From Psettodes erumei (taxonomy: Eukaryota; Chordata; Actinopteri; Pleuronectiformes; Psettodidae), in contig JAFBJZ010000416.1 in NCBI GenBank assembly GCA_016785225.1, positions 467,501 through 531,500 on the forward strand: DNA of 64,000 nucleotides, in the 5' to 3' direction. Made by a program: the position numbers and the translations under genes. A model generated the notes under the pieces. That model did not search any database and was not told the origin of the DNA. It saw only the letters and a program-made list of their open reading frames with translations. Positions 45,595 through 57,400 of the stretch are shown here, one piece after another (positions within the stretch are counted from its first letter, which is position 1; every line of letters begins with the position of its first letter).

Positions 45595-47752
45595 ATGAAG
45601 GTGATCCAGCACTCCGCAGAGACACTGCAGACAGCTTTGGTGTCTGCTCATCAGGACTTGGCCAAACTCTACATGAAGTACACAAAAGAAGAACGGCGAC
45701 TTCTGGAGGAAGGATTCCGCCCAGGCCAGCCGGGCTCCCTTTTCCAACCCATCACGGTGCACTCTGACTCGGACTGGATCCCCGCTCACCCCGAGGAGCC
45801 ACAAGACTTTGCGAGCTTCTACAGAGACGCTTACAGGAAGACGCCCAATGCAAGCCACAGCACTATTTATATTCAAACCATAGGCGAGTATGATTGTGTC
45901 AGGTGCAGCCTCTATTTTCCTCAGCTCTATTGGGCTTGTGAAAATGTTCTCGTATTATATGCCTCAATACATGGCCATTAGCAGTGAACATTGAAAAGGC
46001 CATGCAAGTAGGAGTATATTTCCTGTTTGTCAGTGGCAGTTATAATGCAACATCCTTGAGCATGTGTACACTACATTATACATGTGGGTTTTTTGGGAAT
46101 GTGTTTCTTGTAGGTTCCTTTGGAGAGGCGGGGGTCCAGACAGACCAGTACGTGGAGTGGCTTAGACAATACTGCCAGGCCTTCTTCTACGGGCTTTCTG
46201 TCAAGTTGCTGCCTGCAGTTACTGTGGCTGAAACAGGATGCGCTTTCCGGGTTAACAGTAACTCACACAACCTTCAGATCCTCACTGGTGAGTTTGTTGC
46301 TTCTTTCCCTCGGGGTATTTCATCTATGTTCCACATATGTGGGGGGTACTAGTAATTCCAACCTGGGCTGGCCATGACATTACTTGGTCATTGTGGGGTT
46401 TTTTTCTTGAAATTTAGGTGACTTGCTACGATTTCTGGGTAAGAGGAAACCAACAGATGCTTTTTGTATTGTCGGAATCACAATGATTGACCTGTATCCC
46501 AAAGACTCCTGGAACTTTGTCTTTGGACAGGCGTCTCTCAGTATGGGTGAGATTCTTTCCCTCTTGGCCTTAATTTAGAAAATTTTACTTTGTCTAATCC
46601 TCCACTTGATCTCAACATGCTATAAATCTGCCATTAAAATACCCTCACATGACCAGGTCACACACAGTATCAAAGAATAGAGAACAAGTAAACATTGCTT
46701 GATAGCTGAGAAATATTTTGTGTGAATCATACATTACATTATATTCTTGATCATCGGGACTGTCTCTGATGATGTAGTGTAGTTGTACTACCACTAGGTG
46801 GTGAAGTGACATACATGCAATCCAGGAGAGATTTTGTCGCCTGCAGTATATCTTGATTATTGTTCCTCAACTATGCACAGGAATGGGCGTTTTCAGCTTC
46901 GCCAGGTACGATGACAACTTCTACAGCAGACATTACGCAGGGAGACTGAAAAAACGGCTTCAGCCAAAGCAGGGGGACTACTCCGTGTTTGACGGATATT
47001 ACACTCCCCCCATCTCCAGCACTCTGCTGCTTCGATCCTGCAAGGTTTCTGACAAACATGCCCCCCCCCCCTTGCCCACGCTGTTTTGGTCTTGTGAACT
47101 TTTGCATGGTCTTGCCAAAGGTCACCCGGCCTTCTACTTTTATCAGTAACGCTGATTAAAAACACTCAATTCTGCTGATTACAACAGCTTCACTTCTCTG
47201 CTTGTTTTTGTGGTGTAGCCATCAGAAAAACCCTGATGCGAATTATTTCTTTCCAGACAATGACGCATGAGATTGGCCATATGTTTGGGATAAGGCATTG
47301 CCAGTGGTTGAACTGCGTCATGCAGGGCTCCAACCACCTGGACGAGTCTGACCGTAGGCCTTTGGATTTCTGTCCCATCTGCCTTCGCAAGCTTCAGGTT
47401 TCAGTCGGCTTCGCAATTGCAGAAAGATACAAGGTAATAAAAATATAATTTTTTAAGAATTGGAGCATTTTTAAATGTCATTTCGCCACACCTTCATTTT
47501 GATCAAAGGTCTTGTTACCAAACGCGCAGACACAATCGGATGCACGTGGATTTCTTGAACGAAGTGAATGAATGATACTGTATGTTTTATCAGGCCTTAT
47601 TGCACTGGATCGAGGAGGATCAGGGGCCGACACCCAGACCGGAGGAGGCATCTGCCTCTCAGTCTGCGCTCTACTTTCCCAAACCCATCAAAGCCTTCCA
47701 TGCATCCACGCTGTGGCTCCGCAGGTGCCTGGACATTCTGGAAAAAAAATGA
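45595..47752 (+). CDS. amz2: Archaelysin family metallopeptidase 2 (AMZ2)
   Basis: Zinc metallopeptidase of the archaemetzincin family. Exons: 45595-45883, 46114-46287, 46418-46546, 46881-47044, 47257-47433, 47594-47752; phases agree, 363 residues, against about 360 in human. It begins MKVIQHSAETLQTALVSA. Signature regions are ITMIDLYPKDSWNFVFGQAS, GVFSFARY and the active-site helix HEIGHMFGIRHC (His256, Glu257, His260, His266), followed by Cys267, Cys272 and the CPIC pair (Cys291, Cys294) that define the family. The catalytic and metal-binding residues are all present, so the enzyme should be intact. Intron 1 begins with GC (ATAG|GCGAGT), the only junction that preserves frame. The acceptor of the start exon ends right before the ATG. 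Confidence 0.95.
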
Positions 47753-48950
47753 TCGTCAGTGTTTTTCTTTTTGATCTGGATGTGACGGAGAAGAATCGTA
47801 CGTCAGGACACATGCAGCTCTAAACGTTTCAGGTGAAATGATTGCATGTTTAAGATTTCTGCTGCTGTTTGACACAAAACAGAAAAGTGACTGTTACACC
47901 CAATTTGAGAACAACAACAGGGCACACATAATTTGCCAGAGACGTATCGGGCTACTCATAATATTCTACAGTATGTAGAAGTAGAGAATCTGTACACAAC
48001 ACCATCAAGTACACATTGACTTGTATTTGTTACAAAATACTATGTGGACATGTTATTTTTTATGTAAATTAAGGATGCTATATGTACATAAAATCTGTTT
48101 ATATGAAAGGGTATAATATTGCATCAACATGGGGCACACTGGGTTGGGACTCTTCTCTTCGCATATGTGACATAGCAGCTATAACGGCTTTTTTTAGTGT
48201 CTCGGATCTTCTTCGTCATGTTTTGCAGTGAAGATCTGACAAAAGCGACGTGAACAAGTTTCTCAAAGGTCGAACATGAGAAAAAGAAACCATTAAACAT
48301 AAGTTCAAATCAATTTATTGTGATTGAACCCATTTTCTTTACAAAAATAGAGTCAGAGTCTGACATCCCGTAACACATAATTGTCAGCTTTAGTGACAGT
48401 TTGACTGAAAATAAAACTTTTTAATCACATTCCCCTGAGCTTTAGTTGCACATTACAGAATTTATTGTTCTTGCAGCAGCGTTCACTTCAGAGTCTTTCT
48501 GGCCATCATTGTGGTATTGATCACCAGCAGATCATTGGTTTATCACTGTTACGTTGGTGCATCCTCTTCTCTTTGGAATATCTGAAACTAAGGCACCTCC
48601 ATTAACACACTGTGACCCCCATAGTGAATAGGTCAATACCTTCTAGCAATATTTCACACTACTGTCCGTTAAAATAAGACAATATCAACCCTTATTTGAA
48701 TTCTAACATTATTCAGTCTTGTAAAAAAAAAACAGTGTTTGGTCCATTCAATTTGTAATGCATGATTGCTACATAAATATTGTGATCTTACGGTTCTCGA
48801 GATTGCTCTCAGAAACGAGATCTACAGAGGCATATGTTAAACAGTACTGTTTTCTCATTGTATTCGAGTCACTCTTGCAGCAGCAGCAGACTTGAGATAG
48901 CCTTTTACACCTGCATGGCTCTACCCTTTCATTAACCTTATCCTGTGTTA
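47753..48950. other. Convergent 3' UTRs of amz2 and slc16a6
   Basis: No coding exon is present. ATTAAA at 48292-48297 could end amz2 (+). TTTATT at 48314-48319, read as AATAAA on the minus strand, could end slc16a6 (-). The two transcripts would then end within a few tens of bases of each other or overlap slightly. Confidence 0.5.
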
Positions 48951-51820
48951 TCAGCTCAAGCACAACGTGCGACCTCCGGGACACCTCTCACGGCTCCCGA
49001 CCGGTTCTGTACCCTCTGCTTCAGAGCAATCGTCACTTTTGTCCAGTTTATGTTCTCCACTCTGCTCACGTGAGTCCGCGTTGTTTTCGCGTACGTCCTC
49101 GGGTTGTTTTGAGTTCCTCGTCCTGCAAAGTCTTCCTCTCTTGGCCGGTTTTACCAAACCAAGGAACAGGGCGCTCAGCGCCATGCCGACTGCACAGGAG
49201 TAGAAGGCTGATCCGTAGTTCTGAGTCACATCCACCAGCACGCCTGAGGGTGGTTAAAAAGAAGCATTTAAAAGGGGCGTTCCCATAATTTTACAAATCA
49301 AGTAAATACAAGGAGGTTCTAATGAAATGGGGAGCACTGCATTAGTTTCCCCCTCTTTCACTCTCCGTCTGATTGTACAGTATGTTCATGTTATGTTTTG
49401 TCCGTTTGTTTATTGGTTTGTTTGGCTCCAGGACTGCACAAAAACTAATGAACCACTGAATGGATTTCAATGAAACCTGTTGACCGCATGGGGCTTGGGG
49501 TAAGGATGAACTCATTATATTTGGATATGGATCTGAATAAAAGGGGCGGCTCCAGGATTTTTTTTTTAATCACTTTCTTTAACATTGCATGATATGGCGT
49601 TTTTGGAGAGTTTGTTAATTTCACAGGGAGTGATAATGCATGAATCTTGATGAATTATCAGCCTATCGTCCTTCCGCAATGGAGATGATCAGATTTCAGG
49701 ATCATGAAATGAAATATAATGTGTGATCAGAAGCCAAAACCTGTAGAAAAGTGGAATCACAGTATTTCTAGTAAACTTTTTACTAAACGATAAGTCTTAC
49801 CTCCAAGTGGGGGTCCAGCCAGCCCAGCAAAGCTTTGTATGAATACGTAGACACCGGCGGCTGAAGACATCCTATCTATGCCCACCACATCATCCTCAGC
49901 CAGTAAGGGTATGTGGGTGCATGATAGCGTCCCCATAAAGAAGCCATACACAGCACAGCACACAGCCAGACCGTAGAACTCCGTCACCAAAGCGAATCCC
50001 ACCAGATCCACGGTCATTGTGACGACACAAGCCAGAAGAACGAGCAGCTTCCTCTTCCTGAACTTCTCCCGCGTCAGGATCCACCCAATGGAGAATCGGC
50101 CTAAGATTTCAGCCACAGCCATTGTTGACAGCATGTAGGAGGCACGGCCCCGCTCCACGCCCCGACTCACGCTCAGCTCAATGATGTAGAGTTGAGGGGC
50201 GAAGAAGCCGAGCGTGGCGAACAGCCCAAACAGAGAGTAGAAAATGAAGCTGCACTCTCTGAGGATGGAGAAATCAAGAAGTTTGAAATTCTTCACAGAC
50301 ACCTGTTCACCACCTGATTTATTCTCCTTATCGTTCTGTCCTTGTTTCTCTGCGTGTTCATTTTCAGGTTCCCTTATCTCTGCCTTGCTGTTTCCCACAA
50401 ATTGCTGCTCTGTCTTCTCCTCTTGGCCGCTGTTATCTGTGTCCTTTAGAGACTGGACGCCGGAGTCTTCAGTGCTCATAGAGTCTCTGGTCAACTCATT
50501 GTCCAGGCTGTATGAAGTATTTGGTGCCTGTGAGGCCTTGTTTGTCATAGAGTCCTCTGGGTTTGTGCCCCCTACGTTCTCCTGCGCGCAGAGGACTTCC
50601 GGTTCCTTTGGGGACAATCTCTCAGTCTCCGTCTCGTGGGACGCTTTGGGTTCGAGAATGATCGACCGAAGCAGAGCGCCGCAGATGATGATGGTGCTTT
50701 GCAAAGCCCCTATCACTGCCATGGTACGCCGCCAGCCAATATGGTCCCTCAGTGCAGAAAAGGCTACGAGTCAAGAGGAGGTATTCAATGATTACTCATC
50801 ACAATAACTGCATGTGGAGTTGAGATCGGACTTGCATATATGTTGCTATGGACATTGCCTTGGTGCCTTTAACACTATATACAATAACTGCGCTATAAAG
50901 ATAAGACGAGCAATGTTCTGTAATTGTCAACAAATCCCATGAAAGGACTTAAAACAACTTGACCGACCGACCCAAAATAAGTGCCCGTGTTCACGTTGAG
51001 GACGAAACACTTGTCTTCTCCAAATGTATGCATAAAGTAAAAAAGCTCTTTGCACTCACCTGGCGCCAGGGCAAACATGGACAGGGACTCTCCCGTGGAT
51101 GCCACAGCCGTGACCAGAGAACGTCGACGTGTGAAGTACTTGGAGAGGATGGTCACAGTGGGCAGGAAGGTCAGACAGTAGCCGAGACCTGCGCAGTAAG
51201 TTTGTTAAAACTCAAATTCAGCGAGACAAGCTGCAAAATACACCTTCAGAGCATAACAGCACTGTGTGATGTTTGAAGGAGAAGGAGGCAAAAAAGCAAT
51301 TCAATACCTGCAACTAATCCATAGGTGATGTACATTTGATTGATGGAGCTGGTAAAGCTGGTGGCAATGGTACCGGAGGAAATAAGCAATCCTCCGAGCA
51401 TGACGACAAGTTGGAACCCAAAAAGGTTAGTCATCACGGAGGAGAGAGGGCCTGAGGACCAATGGCGAACAAACTGCTGTTTAGAGTAGGCAATGGTACG
51501 GTAATTCTCACAACTTCATTGTCATCAGTCGCGACTTCCGTTTGCTCTTGGAGGTTTGCACCCACTTATCAGCTGCGCTCACCACAGAAGGTCATGACAA
51601 ACACGCAGATGGAAACAATCCAGGAGACTCGACTGTTGTTCTCTCCAAACTCCTCCATCAGGTCCTGAAGGAAGATGCCAAAGCTCTTGATGGTGCCATA
51701 AGTGAAAACCTCCACTATGAAAAAGGCACCAGCTACCACCCATCCCCAGCCGCCATCAGGGGCCTCTGGGTACACATTGGGCCCTAAGAGAGGTAGTCGC
51801 TTGGCTCCAAACAGTGCCAT
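48951..51820 (-). CDS. slc16a6: Monocarboxylate transporter 7-like (SLC16A6)
   Basis: Twelve-helix major-facilitator transporter of the SLC16 family. Zebrafish slc16a6a (red moon) exports beta-hydroxybutyrate from liver; which fish paralogue this is cannot be told here. Exons on the minus strand: 51820-51583, 51451-51308, 51188-51060, 50763-49801, 49243-48951, total 588 residues with consistent phases. The MCT signature PDGGWGWVV lies near the N-terminus. LLISSGTIATSF, KYFTRRRSLVTAVASTGE, LLDFSILRECSFIFY, HIPLLAEDDVVGIDRMSSAAGVY and AGLAGPPLGG match human SLC16A6. The loop between helices 6 and 7 is longer than in human and rich in Ser, Glu and Asn. The start exon has an acceptor two bases before the ATG, so a 5' UTR exon lies upstream. 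Confidence 0.94.
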
Positions 51821-51822
51821 GA

Positions 51823-52911
51823 CTGGAAAAAGAAAGGGCAGTTTTAGTGACTCGCAAGGTGGTCAGCAATTACAAAAAAGTCCAGTAGCTGTGAATCTAT
51901 TAAGTCAGGCCCTGTGCTTGTTGCTGTATATGCGCCTTATAAAGCATGAATGCGCACAGAGGGTGGGTGAGCCCACTTGTGCCTGGCTGCCGTACAACAC
52001 CGGGACACGAGCAGTGAGGGGCTACAAACCATTCTAATCACTTATTAATACAGTTGCCTAATGGGTGGTTAAGGTTAATGGGCGGATCAACATTAAAAGC
52101 ATTTTGTCTGTGAGTAGCTTGTACAGTTTTGAGAGCAGATCTGCTGCAACCCATTAAATGCTTTTTGGGCCTGATTCAGGATACACTGGGCATTAGGAAG
52201 GGACAATGTTGAGCCTTACAGCAGTGCTATTGTCACTTAACTTTATTTACCTCTGTTAGTCCTTTTCAGTAAGTAGGACAACACTTAATGTCTGTCTTGT
52301 TTGCAACTACACTCTTTCTTCTTCTGCCTAATTGAAGCTTACTTGAACTAGCATAGCGTTTTTGTAATTATTCAAGACGGCTGGACCATGATACACAGCC
52401 AGCTACCCTATGCTGTGAGTGCATACGTCCACGTCCATTTAAATCCTGGTGCAGATCATGGTCCCTTAAACCATATCAAATAAAATAACACTGTCTTCAG
52501 CTTTAGCGTGAACTATTTCCCATGTTCAATGCCTAATTATATACTACTTGTACTGTGCTCTTTCCCCAGGCTGCTCAACCGGTTAGTTTTCATTGTCTAC
52601 TGTGTATTTTGTTTGATACCATAGCTGTGTACATTAAATTCAGGAAATTAAAATCTATTTTTTCGAAAGGACACCTGGACAACATAGGACACAAATTCGA
52701 GGTGGCAGAAACTATAGAAATTAAGTGTGGGGTTCTCCAGAATTAGAAACTTGTGTAATATTTCTGAGAGTTCTTTGTCAAATTTTACAATAGGGGGTGG
52801 CGTTCATAAGCTTCACCGGTATTTGAGCAAAGCATAAAGACCTTATTTCAACTTATGACTCATACATGGCATGCACTGGACGAAAGCCACTACTGTCTCC
52901 TTACATACGAT

Positions 52912-52942
<31 letters not shown>

Positions 52943-53590
52943 TTAAAACATTACAAGACTGGATTAAAAAACATCCAGGCACAGTAATGGAGCACACGCA
53001 GATTCCATGATCAGGAAGTTTATTATTTAGAATATGACATAGCAAAAATAAAACACACAATCGACGAGTCAACACATAGATGTGAGACTCCATCTTTTCA
53101 TTTCACATATATTTAGATGTCTGGGTTTATGTTTATATATGTAAAGAATATTCTCCCAGGTGACGGCCGCTGGAAGTTCCAAAACACTAATTAGATACTT
53201 TTCTTTTGCGCGTTTTTTAAAATTACGTTACTTTTAGTGTTTTTGTGCATGAAACAGTTTTAAATTTAAACCCGTAATCTTAATTCGTTTTGTCATTTTT
53301 TTTGTTTGTTTTTTTTAGTACAGAAAGTTTGGAGGGGGTGGCGACACTGACGTATAGAAGCCATATGTTCCGTCCACGTGCAGCTGACGCAATTTTCTCA
53401 GTCCAACGGCGGCACGCGCCGTCACTGTACAATGTGACTTTAATAACCGCTCACAAACACTTCGTAAGTACTCGTTTCGGGCATATATTTCATTCAAAAA
53501 CGTGTTATGTGTAGTTCTCGGCAAGGCAACAGTTGACCTGAAGCAAAAACACTAGTCGACCCGGAAATAGCCGGTGTTTATTAGTGGTGC
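51823..53590. other. Presumed slc16a6 5' intron
   Basis: No coding exon is visible between the slc16a6 start exon and the candidate leader exon near 53.6-53.75 kb. It contains AT-rich unique sequence and an (AAAT)n run at 52916-52944. Confidence 0.45.
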
Positions 53591-53597
53591 GTCTCAC

Positions 53598-53760
53598 CTG
53601 TGGGAAGCTGGTGTGAGACGGTCCTTTCTTCGCTGAACTCTCCAATAATCCCGGTGGTGTAGCGCGCTGCCTCGGAGAAACGACTGAAACTTTACCGACG
53701 CGCTCGATCCGGCACTCAGGACGTTCACGAGGAATCCCCCCCCCCTTCGAAAACAAGCGA
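53598..53760 (-). other. slc16a6: Putative slc16a6 5' non-coding exon and promoter
   Basis: On the minus strand a good donor (CCACAG|GTGAGA) ends a CpG-containing stretch at 53598. It lies 1.8 kb upstream of the slc16a6 start exon, which itself begins with an acceptor. CpG-rich sequence continues to about 53920 (CGCGCGCGCG at 53864-53873). arsg begins on the other strand at 54427, so this may be a shared divergent promoter. Confidence 0.4.
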
Positions 53761-54426
53761 GGGGAGGGGGGATCTGGTTACAGCCAGTTCGGTTCCCTCT
53801 CGATAAATACAACCCCCCTTTAACCGCGGCAGGGGAGACGCGTGTGTGCGTGAGTTGGTTTTGCGCGCGCGCGCGAGTGTCTTGTCCGTGCGGGACAGCA
53901 ACCGCGAGAAGTCACCGATAATTAATTTCATGAAACATTTTTTTTGATCCAAATTTGCAATTTCCCCATATTCCGAATACGTGTCACTCTACACACCTCT
54001 TGCCTTGAACTTTAATCTTTTTAAATGTCACCGGAGATCATGATACCGCGAGTTAAGGTTGGGCTGGTCGTCCATAGTTCCACTTTAAGCAATGTTTATT
54101 GTTCCGATCATTGGCTCCGCAGCCTCCCCACCCAAACAAAATATTCCACCACTGCCTGACTCCTCACCTATCTTACCATCAACCCACAGAATCTGTCACC
54201 AGTAAAATCTTGATGAAGAGGGGGTTGGGAATCTGGGATCATCTGACATCACGAGGCGTTTAAGAAGATTGGTCAAGGCAAAATGATTTCCATAACCTGT
54301 ATTTTGATTAGTTCGGTCACTTCGTGCTGTCCGGGGTTGCCTTGTGAAAATCTGTCAGTGGTGGAAAAACTATTGCGAGCTGCCCAATTCAATTTAAATT
54401 TAATGCTTGACAGGTTTTGACCCACA

Positions 54427-57400
54427 ATGGCGGAGGCTTTCACCCCGCTTCTTCTGACTGGGATTCTGCTGTGCGGGCTGCTGCTCCACACGGTGTCCCG
54501 ACACGGAGCCGGCGTTGATAATCCCAGTAAGAGGCCCAACTTCATCATCATACTGGCAGACGACATAGGCTGGGGTGACCTGGATGCTAACCAGCCTGAA
54601 GAGAAGGCGAACAACACACCTTACCTCAACCTGATGGCCGAGCAAGGACTAAGGTCGAGAATTTATCAATTTATATGATACATGAAGCGTGTATGTGGCC
54701 ACAAATGTCACATTGTCAGTGTCTTAGGTAAATCCTATTAACTGCCCTCTGTAATACCTCTACTCTTTAAGTGGAAGCATGAAGGTAATTCAAGATGATG
54801 TCAGTATTTCGTGGTATTTCAGTGTGTGACATGGTGGACTGAGTTTGCAGAGAAGAGGTTATACAGTATAAGCAATACAAGATGATTCATGAATTTGCAT
54901 AACAAGATATTTTACACAGTCTATCCTTGTGGTCAGGGTAGAGTGTCATGTCTCTGTGAAAATGTTGTTGTTTTTTTTCCAGATTAACAGACTTCCATTC
55001 CCCAGCCTCAACCTGCTCCCCATCCCGTGCCGCCATCCTGACGGGCCGGTATGGCCTGAGAAATGGGGTGACGCATAACTTCGCGGTGGGCTCTGTGGCA
55101 GGTCTGCCTCTCTCGGAAGTGACATTGCCCCAGCTTCTGCAGAAGGCTGGATATTACACCGCCATGATCGGGAAATGGCACCTGGGCCACAACGGACCGT
55201 ACGGTCCAACTCACAGAGGTAAGTGGTAGCTGGACATTTACACCCCAAAGCTGCCAGGACCCAACATTGCAACCTCAGGATGCAGGCTGGAATTTCTCGA
55301 AGAGGTTTGTGATTCTCGTTTAAACTTTGATACAAATGTTTCACAAGGAATGGAGAAGAACGGACTCATCTTCTCAGGCAAAAGATAGAGATTTGTTTCG
55401 GGTATGCGCATTTCTTTTCTGGTGCAGTAAAAGAAATGTTCAGCACAGCTGCGCGTTGATCATTCATAGAAGAGTAAAGTGTAAATAAAAGTAAACTGTA
55501 TATATCATATACAGAACAAAAGAATTGCTAACATTTAAATAAAGTGTAATGTACAAGCACATAATGAGGAGTTGGAAAAATTTCAAACATAAGAATATGA
55601 ACATATCTGTACATTCTACATTAGACTGCGAGATAGGAGCTAACACACACACTCGGTACATACTTAACCGTCTACTTGATTCAGGGCTACAGTGTCGGTC
55701 AGTTTTTCCATATTGAGTGTGGGCGAGTCCATCGCCTTCGCCGCAGGGAACAGACCAGACAGGGTCAGTAACCAACTCCCTGCAGCTGTGTCTTGGGGGA
55801 GGACACACTCGCGCCCGGCTTTGCACCTTCAGCTGTCTCGGGCTGCAGTGAAAATGTGTCACCACCAGCTTTTTATACTGTAATAGTTATTTATTCTGTT
55901 TCAGTGTAGCAAAGTACTCTCTACATTATACTAGACATGGTCTGCTAGAAGAATAACAATGCACAGTACAGGATTAAACACTGGTTCATGTGCCAAGATA
56001 GAAACATTTGCATTTTCTTGTCTCCTGGACAGGTTTTGAGTACTACTTAGGTATTCCATACAGTAATGACATGGGCTGTACTGACATGCCAGGATATAAT
56101 CTGCCCCAGTGCCTCCCCTGTGACGCATCTGGAACTCATTTTTTCAGGTGCGACTAGTTTAGCGACAGCTGTGGCATCTCGCGCTTTAGACAAATGTTGT
56201 TCCGGTAGACGTCCAAGTGCAAATATGTGTTTTCCTGTGCAGAGCCCCGCTGAAACAGTAGGCATTTCTCAAATTATAAAGAGGGTGTGACATTGCGGTT
56301 GCAAAACTTGACAAGCTTGCGTATTTGACGGGGATACTTTCTTAGATCATGCTAAATTGGCAAGTAACTGTAAAACTTTTGACATCTAAGGTAAACCTAG
56401 CATGGCGAGTGCATGTGTACACAAACTGGCTCTGCCACCTTATTATAAACTGCTTCCAACTCCTACACCGCAGCAGAAATTCCTGCTCCTCCATTACCAT
56501 TTACCCAGTTGATAGACTTAATTAAGCAAACACCGTAACACACCCACACCATTTGTTATGTTCTGTTTTTTCCTAGGGTAAAGAGGAGTGTACATGAAGG
56601 CTGCTATTCCAAAGTGGGCCTTCCTCTGATTGAAAACAGCAGTATTGTGGAGCAGCCGCTTGACCTGTGGACGCTGACAGAACAATACAAATCAGCTGCA
56701 GCCAGGATCATTCACAACGCAAGGTGCAATACAGCTGCAAAGATGTGCAAAGTATTAAAACAAAATTCATATGAGGGTCAAATGCATTGCACACACTGTT
56801 TTAGTCACAATTGCTGGTAGCACTACAGGCAGAGGCAGGGGACAGGGCGACAGAGGGAGTTCGTGACAGTGTCTGTATGTGCGTTCATAAATTGGCCAGG
56901 CTTCTAGAGGGCTGAGGCCCAGGCTGAAAGTCCACTGACATTATATAGTATTAATAGTGCCTGTTCCTTCAATGATAATGCGAATCACAAGGCTGCACTG
57001 ATATAATTTCCTCTTTTGGAGACAAGAAAACTGCATGCAAGATGTAGACGTTGATCCTAATAACCAAACAGTGTGACCTATTCTTCTGTTTCAGTCTGCT
57101 TGGCTAGCTGTTGACAGGCTGCACCCTGTGAATTAATACATTCCCAGGTTTTAGGACATAAACATAGTTTTTACTGTGTGTGTGTATATAGGTATATGAG
57201 AATGCACGCACAGTCCAGGCAGTGTATTTGTAAGCGAGTGAGTGTGCGTCTGTGTGTGTAGGAGTGGTAGAGGAGGAGCCCTGCTGTTTGCAGCTGTGAC
57301 ACAGAGACACAACATGCCTTCATGCTATATAGCGCAGGGGGTCATGTGAACCAGTGCATCAGTTAGTAGTCATGCGTCTGTCACAACCCCACAGTAACAG

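Noticed and set aside
50244..50807. 187-codon + strand frame
   Set aside because: Antisense shadow of the long slc16a6 exon.
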